Shown piece after piece: positions 6,809 to 16,160 of a stretch of 33,865 bases of DNA (position 1 is the stretch's first letter; every line of letters starts with the position of its first letter). The DNA is from Oceanospirillales bacterium. Its GTDB lineage: Bacteria; Pseudomonadota; Gammaproteobacteria; Xanthomonadales; SZUA-38. Under the pieces are notes generated by a model. It did no database searches and had not been told where the DNA came from. It was given only the letters and a program-made list of their open reading frames with translations. The stretch covers positions 1 to 33,865 of the forward strand of contig QIKT01000163.1 of NCBI GenBank assembly GCA_003233095.1, in the 5' to 3' direction. The position numbers and the translations under genes are program-made.

Positions 6809-8173
6809 TCATTTTCCGATACAGAAGCTGGTAAAGATCTCGCCCAGAAGATCGTCCGACGTAAAGGTTCCAGTGATCCGGCCGAGCGCCTGTTGCGCCA
6901 GGCGCAGCTCTTCGGCCAGCAATTCACCGGCCTGATAGTCACTGATCTGTTGCAGCCCGCGGGTTACCGCCTCGTGCACCTCATCGAGGGCATCCAGGTG
7001 ACGGCGGCGGGCCATGAACTGACCTTCGGTATGCGTCTGGATGCCGGCCAGTGTCTTGATATGCTCGATCAATTGGCCCATGCCTGCACCGGTCTTGGCA
7101 GACAGATACACGCGGGCTGGCCCATTCCGATCGGTCTCCAGACGGCCCTTGCCCTGGCTGAGGTCAATCTTGTTGATCACTTCGGTCACGGCAACCCCTT
7201 GCGGAAATGACATCCCCTCTGAGGCATTCTCTGTCAGGTCCCTCTGATCGATGACATGCAGAATGTGATCCACTTGCTCAAAGGCCTCGCGGGCGCGACG
7301 AATGCCCTCGCGTTCAATGGCATCCTCGGTCTCATGTAATCCCGCCGTGTCGACCAGATGCAGCGGAATGCCATCGATCTGCAAGCTCTCGCGAAGCAGG
7401 TCTCGGGTGGTACCGGGAATACCGGTGACGATCGCCGTCTGCCGCTGCGTGAGGGCATTGAGCAGGCTTGATTTGCCCGCATTCGGACGACCCGCCAGGG
7501 CAATCTGCAAACCATCGCGCAGCAGTTGCCCTCGTTGCGAGTCCGCCATCAGGCGCTCAACATCAGCCAGCAAAGCCTCTGTACGCCCAGTGACGTCGCC
7601 TTCGGACAGAAAGTCGATTTCCTCGTCGGGGAAATCGATCGCGCTCTCGACATAGACTCGAAGACTGACCAGCGATTCCAGCAGCGCAGCAATTCGTTCG
7701 GAAAACTCGCCCTGCAGCGACCGTTGTGCCGCTCTGGCCGATGCTTCTGTGGTTGCTTCGATCAGATCAGCAATGGCTTCGACCTGAGTCAGATCCATCT
7801 TGCCGTTAAGAAAAGCTCGCTCGGAGAATTCGCCTGGCCGAGCGAGGCGTGCGCCCAATTCCAGCGTCCGCTTGAGCAGTAAATCCATTACCACCGGGCC
7901 ACCATGACCCTGCAGTTCGATCACATCTTCACCGGTAAATGAATGCGGCGCCGCAAACGCCAGCAGAATGCCCTGATCGAGAATTCTCCCACCCGCATCC
8001 ACAAAGGCTTCATAATCTGCGCGGCGAATGGTGAGTTGGTGGTCCTCGCGCGTCATGGCACCGGCGATGGCATGCGCCTCTGATCCAGATACCCTCACTA
8101 TTCCCACGCCCCCCACACCTGGCGCGGTAGCAATTGCTGCGATGGTCTCGGTTAGTTGTGGCTGAGTACTCAT
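6809..8173 (-). CDS. mnmE: tRNA modification GTPase MnmE (TrmE)
   Basis: The protein has 454 residues, full length. With MnmG it forms the complex that installs the 5-carboxymethylaminomethyl (or taurinomethyl-type) group on wobble U34 of certain tRNAs. The N-terminal folate-binding domain starts TIAAIATAPGVGGVGIVRVSG. The G domain in the middle has GRPNAGKSSLLN (G1), IPGTTRD (G2), DTAGLHETED (G3) and NKID (G4). The C-terminus ends in FCIGK, carrying the catalytic cysteine motif C(I/L/V)GK. In many gammaproteobacteria mnmE follows yidC directly; here a CadC-like regulator gene is inserted between them, in the same direction. Confidence 0.98.
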   Translation of the reverse strand: MSTQPQLTETIAAIATAPGVGGVGIVRVSGSEAHAIAGAMTREDHQLTIRRADYEAFVDAGGRILDQGILLAFAAPHSFTGEDVIELQGHGGPVVMDLLLKRTLELGARLARPGEFSERAFLNGKMDLTQVEAIADLIEATTEASARAAQRSLQGEFSERIAALLESLVSLRVYVESAIDFPDEEIDFLSEGDVTGRTEALLADVERLMADSQRGQLLRDGLQIALAGRPNAGKSSLLNALTQRQTAIVTGIPGTTRDLLRESLQIDGIPLHLVDTAGLHETEDAIEREGIRRAREAFEQVDHILHVIDQRDLTENASEGMSFPQGVAVTEVINKIDLSQGKGRLETDRNGPARVYLSAKTGAGMGQLIEHIKTLAGIQTHTEGQFMARRRHLDALDEVHEAVTRGLQQISDYQAGELLAEELRLAQQALGRITGTFTSDDLLGEIFTSFCIGK

Positions 8174-8265
8174 AGGAACACGTTCTGAACAGTGATGATT
8201 ATGGTAGCGAGCTTACAGGCCAGACGCCGTACATGCCTGGCAGCCAACGCTGCGGAACAGCAGGA

Positions 8266-10281
8266 CTATCTGGAGCGTGTTTCAACGATCGTCTCGAGCT
8301 GTTCACCCGGTTGATGGATTGGTACGCCGTGAAGCGCGAGCAGTCGCTGATAGTCTGACCGCTCTCTTATTGCATCCAATGCCGGACTGATCCGCAACAA
8401 CAAAAAGACCTGACCTCGTCGTTGAAGTGTTTTTTCCAACCACACCATGGCCTCATCCAGTTGGCCATTGAGCGCCAGCATTTCTGCGTGAGAGAAAAAA
8501 AATATTCCCGTATGACGCGGTGGATCGTCTGTCTGTTGAGATTCACGCCATTGCCAATATGCCTGGCCATTGGTCTGATGCATTTGCTCGACAAAAGCAT
8601 CACGTTCCGAATCGAGCATCTTGCTACGGTCCCGTATTGTTCTGGCCAATGCTGCCTGGACTGGCTCGCCGAGGCGTTCATAGGCATAGCCCCAATAGCG
8701 ATATTGCCAATTGAACGAGGGGCCATATCGCTCCAGTTTTTCCATCTGCTCAATCGTCGCCCTGTAGTTACCTGAGCCACACAGCAAGATACCCTTGACG
8801 CCCATGAGCAGTAGCGAATAAGGCTGACGTTCCAGAGCGTCATCGATGACGGTCAAGGCCAGAGCATGTTGACCGGTTGCCGAGTAAAGCTCAGCAAGAT
8901 ACTGGCGCGCATCAATACTTCCCGGAGAGGCCTCGATGGCCTGCAACAGGTACGCGGCGGCGGCGTCAAAATCCCAATCGCGATGAAACAGTACCTGTGC
9001 CTTGGCCGTCAGTGCATAGGCACCGTGAGGGTCCAGCCGCAAGGCTTCTGTGGCCGCAACATCAGCTCGTGCATATCCCTCATCAGGGTCGTCATTGAAA
9101 TAACTGACCCGAACAATGTAGCTCAGAGCCAAACCCGCATGACCCGCAGCAAATTCAGGGTGGCTGATCGTCAACTGCCGAAACAGCGACTCACCTCGCT
9201 CCATCGCTGCATAGCTGCGTTGCCGTGAGTGCCAGCGAGCCTCCAGATACATCTGATAGGCGACCGGGTCAACCGCTCTGGTGCCGTGGGCCAAACTTTC
9301 TGTGTGCTTTTCACCCGGATGTCCCGCCACCAGCAGTGCGTCAACAATTCGATTTCGAAGCTGTTGTATGGACTCGATCGACTCAGTGAACGACTGTTTC
9401 CAATACCACTCAGTGTCCTCGAGGCCCTGAAGCACCAGATGAACCGTGATCGACTGTTCGCTCAGATCAACGGAACCACTCAGAACTGCACTGGCCTGAA
9501 GTGCCAGGCCGGCCTTCTGACCATCGGTGACGGTTGCCGGAAGTTGAATCAGCTGCGTGGTTTGATGGCGACTCAGCTGGATGACGATATCCTCCTGCAG
9601 GCTATCGGCCAGATAACGGAGCGATTCGGGGGCCGTCTCTATGCTGAAAGGCATCATGGCGATGGTGCTGATGCGTTCCGATGACAGGCGTGTCTGGCCC
9701 TCAAGGGCATGGTCATCCTGTGTTCGAATCAGGAACATGAACGCGGTGACCGACAGCGTCACGGCAACCAGAGCCAACATTAACCGTTTACCGAAGATAT
9801 CGAACATACGCCTGTCCACTGCCGGTGTTACCGGAAGCGGAGCAACCGTGTCCTCAACGTTTGTTTCTCTGAACTGACGCCGTACAGACGCAGATTCGTG
9901 ATCCTCCTGGCCTGGGGTGTCTGATACATTGCGTCGTGCATCCACAGGTTGTTCAACGTCGACAATCAAGCGATACCCTCGACGCGCGATCGTCTGGATG
10001 TACTTCGAGTCTGCTGGCGTATCTCCCAGACTCTGCCTGATCAGGGAAACAGCCCTGGCCACCACCGAGTCAGCATAATGGGTGTTGCCCCAGACACCCT
10101 GGAGGAGGATGTCCTTACTCAGAGTCTGACCCTGATGCTGGCACAGGAACGCCAGAAGACTCATCACCCTGGGTTCCAGGCTGACCTCCTGTGTCCCATT
10201 ACGCAAGGTATTGCTCTGCACATCGACGAGCCAATCGCCGATCTTGTACTGTGGTTTGAACCCAAGATCCGGTGGCGGCAT
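8266..10281 (-). CDS. CadC/ToxR-like membrane transcription regulator with TolB-like and TPR periplasmic region
   Basis: A protein of about 671 residues from ATG 10281; the longer frame to 10335 adds an unlikely leader. A winged-helix Trans_reg_C domain covers residues 10-105 (YKIGDWLVDVQSNTL, LEPRVMSLLAFLCQHQG, VVARAVSLIRQSLGD, IARRGYRL). A variable linker follows. One membrane helix lies near residues 165-185 (LMLALVAVTLSVTAFMFLI). The periplasmic part begins with a TolB/FlgO-like region (IAMMPFSIE...LADSLQEDIVIQLSR). Several TPR-like helices end near the C-terminus (YQMYLEARWHSRQRSY, HALALTVIDDALERQPYSLLL). This architecture senses a periplasmic signal and acts on DNA without a phosphorelay. 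Target genes unknown. Confidence 0.85.
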   Translation of the reverse strand: MPPPDLGFKPQYKIGDWLVDVQSNTLRNGTQEVSLEPRVMSLLAFLCQHQGQTLSKDILLQGVWGNTHYADSVVARAVSLIRQSLGDTPADSKYIQTIARRGYRLIVDVEQPVDARRNVSDTPGQEDHESASVRRQFRETNVEDTVAPLPVTPAVDRRMFDIFGKRLMLALVAVTLSVTAFMFLIRTQDDHALEGQTRLSSERISTIAMMPFSIETAPESLRYLADSLQEDIVIQLSRHQTTQLIQLPATVTDGQKAGLALQASAVLSGSVDLSEQSITVHLVLQGLEDTEWYWKQSFTESIESIQQLRNRIVDALLVAGHPGEKHTESLAHGTRAVDPVAYQMYLEARWHSRQRSYAAMERGESLFRQLTISHPEFAAGHAGLALSYIVRVSYFNDDPDEGYARADVAATEALRLDPHGAYALTAKAQVLFHRDWDFDAAAAYLLQAIEASPGSIDARQYLAELYSATGQHALALTVIDDALERQPYSLLLMGVKGILLCGSGNYRATIEQMEKLERYGPSFNWQYRYWGYAYERLGEPVQAALARTIRDRSKMLDSERDAFVEQMHQTNGQAYWQWRESQQTDDPPRHTGIFFFSHAEMLALNGQLDEAMVWLEKTLQRRGQVFLLLRISPALDAIRERSDYQRLLALHGVPIHQPGEQLETIVETRSR

Positions 10282-10660
10282 GTGTCGCGATTCAACAGCA
10301 AGTAATCGCCTTATAGCATACCAGCTCTGTCTCATCCAGACAGTGTCTGTGATCTCGTCTCAGACGACAATAGTGCTCGTCTGTCGAGCACAGCGATTCA
10401 AGTCGCCGCCTGTCCCTGCACGCGTCCAGATCAACCCAGACCGCCAAGGCGTTTGAAAGTGAAACAGGTGTCGAAATGACAATGCAGGAAGAATGATCCG
10501 TCAAGAACTGCCGTTCAACGCTCATTGATGGTCTGAGTGTCACCGCTGAAAGGGGTTTGGTGCCAGTAAGGTCGGCTGGCCATCAAGGAAGTGGCGATGC
10601 GGAACAACAGTGATCAGGCCTGTAAGAAGCGCCATATTTCAGTACCGATAGCACTCAGCT
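10282..10660. other. Intergenic region between the CadC-like gene and yidC
   Basis: I see no convincing gene here; the open frames present have no recognisable protein character. It should contain the promoter of the CadC-like gene (minus strand). No clear -35/-10 pair stands out. Confidence 0.4.
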
Positions 10661-10696
10661 CCATCCCGGACCCATGGCTTCATTGGTCCGGGATGG
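10661..10696 (-). terminator. 12-bp perfect stem-loop just past yidC
   Basis: CCATCCCGGACC and GGTCCGGGATGG pair over 12 bp with a 12-nt loop. The hairpin begins 4 nt after the yidC stop codon on the minus strand. There is no T-run after it, so it may stop transcription poorly or instead protect the 3' end of the rpmH-rnpA-yidC mRNA. Confidence 0.6.
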
Positions 10697-10700
10697 GTCA

Positions 10701-12419
10701 TTACGGAAGGGCGTCGATCCGCTTGGTGATCACCCACTGCTGAGCCAGCGAAATCATCACGTTAACGGCCCAATACAGCACCAGACCCGACTGGAAGAAC
10801 AGGAACAGCAGGGTGAACGCTACCGGCATGAACATCATGATCTTCTGCTGCATCGGATCCATGCCCGGCGACGGCGACAGGCGCATGGTCAGAATCATCC
10901 CCGCACCGTAAATCAACGGCAGAATGAAGAAGGGGTCGGGAGCAGTCAGGTCCTGGATCCACAACATCCATGGCGCCTGGCGCAGCTCGACACTCTCGAT
11001 CAACACCCAGTACAAGGCAATGAAGACCGGAATCTGGACCAGCATCGGCAAACAGCCGCCGAAAGGATTGGCCTTCTCGGTCTTGTACAGCTCCATCATC
11101 TTCATGTTGAATGTTTGCTTGTCATCGCTGTAACGCTCTTTCAGCGCGGCAATTCGAGGACCCAGCTTGCGCAGTTTGGCGGTGGTCTTGTACTGCTTTT
11201 CGGTCAGCTTGAAGAACAGGCCTTTGATCAAAATGGTGAGGATCACGATCGCCCAACCCCAGTTGCCGATCAAGCCGTGGATGAAATCCAGGATCCAGAA
11301 CAACACGGCAGACAGCGGCGTGAAAATGCCGTAATCCACAGTCAGGTCAAAACCATCGCGGATATTGTTGATCACATCCTGCAGCTTGGGACCGAGAAAC
11401 ATGTGTTGTTCGATCGTCTGGCTATCGCCGGCAGCAATAGCAATGGTCGGCATGACGTTTTCGACCCGATACAGCGTTCCACCACTTCGAGGGATGGCCC
11501 TGGCACTGTAATCGGCTTGAACACCGGCTTCGGGTAACCACGCTGTAATGAAGTAGTGTTGTACCATAGCCATCCAGCCATAATCACTGTTGCGCTTCTT
11601 GTCCCCTTCGCGCAGTTCTTCGTAGTCGAATTTCTCGTATTTGTCTTCCTCGGTATACAGCGCCGCTCCATTGAAGCTGAAACGCTCCGGGTTGGTAAAG
11701 GCGTTCTTGTCTTCGAGGTTGGGTTCACGTCGCTCCAGGCGGTGGAAGGCGGCTCCCTCCCAGGTACTGCTGCTGTTATTGCGAATGGTCTGATCAAAGT
11801 CGATCTCATAACTGCCACGTGTGAATCGATACGTCTTGGTCACTTCAATGCCATCATCACCGCGCCAGGTCATCGGTACGATCAACTCGTCCTGCCCTTC
11901 TTTGAGGGTATAGGTGGATTGCGCCGCCGAGAATGTCGCGCCAGGGGCCACACTCTGATGAGAGGTACTGACCAGACCGTGGGTCGCGACAAAATAACTC
12001 TGAACCTGATCATCCAGCAGCACATATTTGTCTTCAGGTATCATCCGATCGATCGGATAAGCCAGTAACTCCGCATGCACCAGACTGGCACCTTGTGTAC
12101 TCAGGCGAATTCGATAGACATCGGTCTCAACCGTGATTTGCTCGGCTTGTGATCCTGACTGAGTGCTGCTGGACGTGTCCGTGCGGGTCGGATTGATTTG
12201 CGGCAGGTCATTCTCATCGTTGGCCGAAACAGCCTGAGCTATCGTATTGACTGTTGGCAAATCGTCTTCCGCGTCAGTGATCAGACCTGGAGCCTGTTCG
12301 GAGACTGATGATGCATCGACGGGTGTCGGCTTGGGACCATAATCCTTCTGCCATGCCTGCCAGAGCATAAAGCTGACAAAAACAAGACCAATGAACAGAA
12401 TCGGACGCATGTTAGACAT
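10701..12419 (-). CDS. yidC: Membrane protein insertase YidC
   Basis: The protein has 572 residues and is the Gram-negative type. An N-terminal anchor (PILFIGLVFVSFMLWQAW) is followed by a large periplasmic beta domain (about residues 60-330) and the conserved 60KD_IMP core. The core has FWILDFIHGLIGNWGWAIVILT, KLGPRIAALKERYSDDKQ, NPFGGCLPMLVQIPVFIALYW and MPVAFTLLFLFFQSGLVLYW. It inserts and folds inner-membrane proteins alone or with SecYEG. The start at 12419 overlaps rnpA by 8 nt; a second in-frame ATG at 12410 avoids the overlap. The usual yidD gene between rnpA and yidC is missing. Confidence 0.97.
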   Translation of the reverse strand: MSNMRPILFIGLVFVSFMLWQAWQKDYGPKPTPVDASSVSEQAPGLITDAEDDLPTVNTIAQAVSANDENDLPQINPTRTDTSSSTQSGSQAEQITVETDVYRIRLSTQGASLVHAELLAYPIDRMIPEDKYVLLDDQVQSYFVATHGLVSTSHQSVAPGATFSAAQSTYTLKEGQDELIVPMTWRGDDGIEVTKTYRFTRGSYEIDFDQTIRNNSSSTWEGAAFHRLERREPNLEDKNAFTNPERFSFNGAALYTEEDKYEKFDYEELREGDKKRNSDYGWMAMVQHYFITAWLPEAGVQADYSARAIPRSGGTLYRVENVMPTIAIAAGDSQTIEQHMFLGPKLQDVINNIRDGFDLTVDYGIFTPLSAVLFWILDFIHGLIGNWGWAIVILTILIKGLFFKLTEKQYKTTAKLRKLGPRIAALKERYSDDKQTFNMKMMELYKTEKANPFGGCLPMLVQIPVFIALYWVLIESVELRQAPWMLWIQDLTAPDPFFILPLIYGAGMILTMRLSPSPGMDPMQQKIMMFMPVAFTLLFLFFQSGLVLYWAVNVMISLAQQWVITKRIDALP

Positions 12420-12774
12420 GATGGGTGTGCTTCCTGTGGATGCGCTTCCAGTGATGCTCGAGCGATTGAAACAGATCGGAGTTTCTGGCCTGAACAGCGG
12501 CCGGTCGGGTCATGACGACCAGATCGACTATCGGCAGTGTGCTCTCCTGACGTATGCTCTCACGAACCAGGCGTTTGATGCGATTGCGATCGACGGCGCG
12601 ACGAGCCACCCGTTTTGCAATTGCCAAACCCAGGCGTGCCCGCTCGGACTGACCGGTGGTAAAGAGAATAGTGAAGTATAGATCGCTACTGCGTCCCGCG
12701 TTCTTGAACACGTGGTCAAATTCCATCTTCCGCAGCAATCGTGCCTGCCGGGGAAATCCAGCAGGATGCGACAT
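12412..12774 (-). CDS. rnpA: Ribonuclease P protein component
   Basis: The protein has 120 residues. It is the basic protein subunit that binds the RNase P RNA and helps it recognise the 5' leader of pre-tRNA. The family signature is visible as LGLAIAKRVARRAVDRNRIKRLVRESIR (residues about 49-76), with the RNR core. The N-terminus FPRQARLLRKMEFDHVFKN is typical. ATG 12774 lies 2 nt after the rpmH stop, and the last codons overlap the yidC start, so the three genes are translationally packed. Confidence 0.96.
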   Translation of the reverse strand: MSHPAGFPRQARLLRKMEFDHVFKNAGRSSDLYFTILFTTGQSERARLGLAIAKRVARRAVDRNRIKRLVRESIRQESTLPIVDLVVMTRPAAVQARNSDLFQSLEHHWKRIHRKHTHHV

Positions 12775-12776
12775 GA

Positions 12777-12911
12777 TTATACGGCCAAGCGCTTACGACC
12801 CTTGGCACGGCGTGCATTGATGATGGCACGTCCACTGCGGGTTTTCATGCGAGCACGGAAACCGTGTGTACGGGCGCGTTTGAGATTGCTCGGTTGAAAT
12901 GTTCTTTTCAT
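12777..12911 (-). CDS. rpmH: 50S ribosomal protein L34
   Basis: The protein has 44 residues, [20 protein letters not shown] to GRKRLAV, the standard length and sequence of L34. It is a very basic component of the large ribosomal subunit. It opens the rpmH-rnpA-yidC cluster, diverges from dnaA, and has a strong sigma70-type promoter about 105 nt upstream. Confidence 0.97.
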   Translation of the reverse strand: MKRTFQPSNLKRARTHGFRARMKTRSGRAIINARRAKGRKRLAV

Positions 12912-13017
12912 GACAAGGGCTCTTTCTTGTGTGACGACCCGGGAGCCAGATCATCTATTCTGTCTGATAGTTTTACTGACCACGCACGGCAAGTCCGGCG
13001 CGGACAAAAGGAGCGAA

Positions 13018-13046
13018 ATGATACGTGCTGGCCCTCGCGCTGTCAA
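13018..13046 (-). promoter_or_regulatory. Sigma70-type promoter of the rpmH-rnpA-yidC operon
   Basis: Minus strand: TTGACA (13041-13046), 17-nt spacer, TATCAT (13018-13023). The -35 is a perfect consensus and the spacing is optimal. Transcription would start near 13010, giving a leader of about 100 nt before rpmH. Confidence 0.75.
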
Positions 13047-13126
13047 CTATCAGGGCGGTCTGAACCCATTCAGTCCCGGTTGGCATCACTGTGGCCTGGA
13101 CTGCTGGTTTTTATCGCTCGATTGCC

Positions 13127-13135
13127 TGTGGATAA
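13127..13135 (-). promoter_or_regulatory. Consensus DnaA box upstream of dnaA
   Basis: TGTGGATAA is the exact reverse complement of the TTATCCACA DnaA box. It stands alone in the rpmH-dnaA spacer, about 180 nt before the dnaA start, where it could mediate DnaA autoregulation. The rest of 12912-13314 holds the rpmH promoter and presumably the dnaA promoter. The dnaA frame happens to stay open through most of it. Confidence 0.65.
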
Positions 13136-13314
13136 CTCGCGATATGCGGGGTAAACTATCCGCTTGTTGTGGTTTGTACCCGATGCTGCTGAACGTCCCT
13201 GGTGACGAGGCTCGGAGCCGCTCGAGCCACTATTCGGTTATTGGTCAACAGCGGGTCTGTCACCCCGGCTGTGACCAACCGCCTGACTCCGTCGACTTTG
13301 AGAAACACAGCATC

Positions 13315-14640
13315 ATGTCTGCAACCATTTGGGAGCGCTGCCTGCAACGCCTTGAGCACGATTTGTCTGCTCAGGATTACAGTATGTGGATTTCTCCTCT
13401 CCAGGCCCGCGCCGATGAGCACAGCGTCCATCTGCTGGCGCCCAACACCTTCGTCCTGGACACGGTGCGTGAGCGCTTTCTCGGTGACATTGAATCGCTA
13501 CTGCGCTCCTATCAGGGTGATGACGTGGTTGTCCGGTTGATTATCGGAAATCACCATGAGTCTTCCGAAGTCCGTCAGCCTGATCCGTCACCTGCCGCCG
13601 TGCAGAGGCCGCGGGTACAGAGCAACCTGGACCGAACCTACCGTTTCGAGAGTTTTGTTCTCGGTAAATCAAACGAAATGGCCCATGCCGCGGCCATGCA
13701 GGTTGCGGAGAATCCGGGCGATTCAGCCTACAACCCACTATTGCTCTACGGCAGCACCGGGCTTGGAAAGACTCATTTGCTGCATGCTGTCGGTCATCGC
13801 ATTCTTGCCGAAAAGCCAGATGCGCTGGTGGTCTACCTGAACTCCGAACAGTTCGTCAACAGCATGATCCAGGCGCTTCGCCACAACCGTATTGATGAAT
13901 TCAAGCGACAGTATCGGTCTGTTGATGCCCTTTTGATTGACGATATCCAATTCTTCGCCGGCAAGGACCGTTCACAGGAAGAGTTCTTTCATACCTTCAA
14001 TTCACTACTGGATTCAAAACAACAGATCATGATGACCTGTGATCGTTACCCCAAGGAGGTCTCTGGCCTGGAACCCCGATTGAGATCACGATTCGGCTGG
14101 GGCTTGAGCATTGCCATCGATCCACCGGACTTCGAAACCCGGGTCGCCATTCTGATGACCAAAGCCGCTGCACAGCGTCATGCTATCTCAGAGGAGGTTG
14201 CCTATTTCCTGGCCAAGAAGATTCCATCGAATGTTCGGGATCTCGAAGGCGCGCTCAACACGCTGATTGCCAATGCGCGATTCAGCGGCAAGGCCATCAC
14301 ACTGGAATTCGCTCATATGACCTTGCGTGACCTGCTCTCGGTCCAGGATCGTCTGATCACCATCGTCAACATTCAGAAAACTGTCTCGGAATACTATAAA
14401 CTTCGGGTGGCAGATATGTTGTCGAAAGGACGAACACGCTCCATTGCCAGACCGCGACAACTGGCCATGGCCATGGCAAAGGAACTGACAGAGCACTCAC
14501 TGCCAGAAATCGGTGATGCCTTCGGTGGCAGAGATCATACGACGGTACTGCACGCCTGTCGCAAGATTGCCGAATTGATGCAGACCGACACAAGGCTGCG
14601 AGAGGACTATGACAAGATTCAGCAGATCCTGACCACATGA
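13315..14640 (+). CDS. dnaA: Chromosomal replication initiator protein DnaA
   Basis: The protein has 441 residues from ATG 13315. The frame is open upstream to 12910, but homologues begin at the [20 protein letters not shown] helix, so the upstream part is not expected to be coding. Domain I is at about residues 1-80. A short variable linker (80-105) follows. Domain III is an AAA+ ATPase with Walker [12 protein letters not shown] and Walker [10 protein letters not shown], plus [11 protein letters not shown] with the arginine finger region. Domain IV has the DNA-binding signature [15 protein letters not shown] near the end. It binds the boxes at 14657-14829 and opens oriC. Domain II is shorter than in E. 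coli. Confidence 0.98.
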   Translation: MSATIWERCLQRLEHDLSAQDYSMWISPLQARADEHSVHLLAPNTFVLDTVRERFLGDIESLLRSYQGDDVVVRLIIGNHHESSEVRQPDPSPAAVQRPRVQSNLDRTYRFESFVLGKSNEMAHAAAMQVAENPGDSAYNPLLLYGSTGLGKTHLLHAVGHRILAEKPDALVVYLNSEQFVNSMIQALRHNRIDEFKRQYRSVDALLIDDIQFFAGKDRSQEEFFHTFNSLLDSKQQIMMTCDRYPKEVSGLEPRLRSRFGWGLSIAIDPPDFETRVAILMTKAAAQRHAISEEVAYFLAKKIPSNVRDLEGALNTLIANARFSGKAITLEFAHMTLRDLLSVQDRLITIVNIQKTVSEYYKLRVADMLSKGRTRSIARPRQLAMAMAKELTEHSLPEIGDAFGGRDHTTVLHACRKIAELMQTDTRLREDYDKIQQILTT

Positions 14641-14900
14641 GCCACCATGTTAGCCCTGTGGACAAGGTCAGTATAAGCGGGTTGATAAGCCTGTGGATAA
14701 GGTGTGGATGGATTGAGGTCGTCTATTTATCCACAGCTTGTACACAGAATCACCCCGGATTTTGGAGACAGTAGTTTCAACGTAAGCACTTGATATTAAA
14801 AGATAATTTTACTTATACAGATATCCACAGAGACTAGTTATTACTACTGTTTATATCTTTAATTAAGAACTAATAACCAACTGCTATTGGAAACCAGCTT
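14641..14900. other. oriC: Putative oriC (DnaA-box cluster and AT-rich unwinding region)
   Basis: DnaA boxes in the dnaA-dnaN spacer: TGTGGACAA 14657-14665 (one mismatch), TGTGGATAA 14692-14700 (perfect), TGTGGATGG 14703-14711 (weak), TTATCCACA 14727-14735 (perfect), TTGTACACA 14738-14746 (weak) and ATATCCACA 14821-14829 (one mismatch). Between and beyond the last boxes (14790-14880) the DNA is very AT-rich. Right after the last box comes a three-base-periodic stretch, TAG TTA TTA CTA CTG, which may be a DnaA-trio unwinding element. No gene fits in this spacer. Confidence 0.85.
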
Positions 14901-16001
14901 ATGAAATTCAGTGTTCAACGAGAGACCATCCTCAAACCCCTGATGCAGGTTGTCGGTGTCGTTGAGCGTCGACAAACGTTGCCTGTTCTCTCCAACCTTC
15001 TGGTCACGGCCAGTGATCAAGGTCTGGAGTTCATTGGCACCGATCTGGAAGTAGAGATGCGTGCCAGGATCGACCAGGTTGTCGATGAAACAGGAGAGGT
15101 CACTATTCCAGCGCGCAAGCTGGTTGATATTTGCAAGGCATTGCCTGACGGTGCAACGGTTGATATCACGGTAACCGATGAGCGCGCGACGATTGTGGGG
15201 GCACGCAGCCGTTTTACACTCTCGACCTTGCCCGCCACAGAGTTTCCAGTTATCGAGGATGTCAACGTAAGCCGCTCGGTTACCGTGCAGGAAAGCGACC
15301 TGAAGCGAATCATCGACAGAACGGCCTTTGCCATGGCTAATCAGGATGTGCGGTATTACCTCAATGGATTGCTGTTGGAATTGCATCCTGAGCGCGTTCG
15401 AGCGGTTGCGACAGACGGGCATCGTCTGGCCATTTGCGACGCCCTGGGTGAAACAGGATCTGAGGGCATCACTCAAATGATCATTCCTCGCAAGGGCATC
15501 GTTGAGTTGCAGCGTTTGCTTGATGACAATGACACCAGCATCCAGATGGAGTTTGGCCCATCACACGTCAGAGTTACGCTGAATGATTGCGTGTTCACAT
15601 CGAAGCTGATTGATGGTCGTTTCCCAGAATATGAATCGGTAGTACCGGTAGGTGCAGACCTCTCACTGACCGGTAACAAGGAAGTGCTTTGCAGAGCCTT
15701 GCAACGTGCAGCTATTCTGTCCAATGAGAAATACCGTGGCGTTCGGTTGGAACTTCAACCTGGCCGCCTGAAAATCATTGCGCATAATCCTGAGCAGGAA
15801 GAGGCTGTTGATGAGGTCGAGGTTGAGACAGAGATCAGCGATCTCGCGGTAGGTTTCAACGTCAACTACCTTCACGATGCACTGAGCTTTCTGGATGCAG
15901 AAACCGTCACCATGGCCTTCAAGGATCCGAATTCAAGCTGCCTGATTTCCGCGCATGATGATGATTCGGCGCGTCACGTGGTGATGCCATTACGTCTCTA
16001 G
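14901..16001 (+). CDS. dnaN: DNA polymerase III beta subunit (sliding clamp)
   Basis: The protein has 366 residues, three clamp domains, standard length. N-terminus MKFSVQRETILKPLMQVVGVVERRQTLPVLSNLL; it ends in VVMPLRL, matching the conserved MPMRL-type tail. It forms the dimeric ring that tethers polymerase III and many repair proteins to DNA. Its stop codon TAG (15999-16001) is part of the CTAG target of the element that begins at 16002, so the element sits exactly against the end of the gene without altering the protein. Confidence 0.98.
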   Translation: MKFSVQRETILKPLMQVVGVVERRQTLPVLSNLLVTASDQGLEFIGTDLEVEMRARIDQVVDETGEVTIPARKLVDICKALPDGATVDITVTDERATIVGARSRFTLSTLPATEFPVIEDVNVSRSVTVQESDLKRIIDRTAFAMANQDVRYYLNGLLLELHPERVRAVATDGHRLAICDALGETGSEGITQMIIPRKGIVELQRLLDDNDTSIQMEFGPSHVRVTLNDCVFTSKLIDGRFPEYESVVPVGADLSLTGNKEVLCRALQRAAILSNEKYRGVRLELQPGRLKIIAHNPEQEEAVDEVEVETEISDLAVGFNVNYLHDALSFLDAETVTMAFKDPNSSCLISAHDDDSARHVVMPLRL

Positions 16002-16160
16002 GAGCCTGTCGGACTTAACATGATCTATTGCGGGAAAGCTGAGTTTGGCCAGATTTCCGGATCTTTTTCGTTACATAGCAGAGCTATTCGCCTCAAAAGA
16101 TCGAAAAATCTGACTCAAATCGACTTTCCATCGCGACGATCGGTCAAGTCCGACAGGATC
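16002..16160. mobile_element. 159-bp MITE-like element between dnaN and recF
   Basis: The terminal inverted repeats GAGCCTGTCGGACTT and (right end, reverse complement) GATCCTGTCGGACTT match at 14 of 15 bases. It is flanked by perfect 4-bp direct repeats CTAG at 15998-16001 and 16161-16164. Its left half is similar to the reverse complement of the units at 84-163 and 3448-3519 (shared GAGTTTGGCCAGAT). It has no significant open frame. It splits the usually tight dnaN-recF junction. Confidence 0.85.

Noticed and set aside
11556-12068. 170-codon plus-strand frame opposite yidC, and other long frames opposite mnmE, gyrB and the stator genes
   Set aside because: They are shadows of the strongly supported gene on the other strand and have no family resemblance.
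12910-13314. 135-codon in-frame N-terminal extension of DnaA
   Set aside because: The extension is not similar to any DnaA part and contains a DnaA box and the rpmH promoter on the other strand. DnaA normally starts at the helix beginning after 13315.
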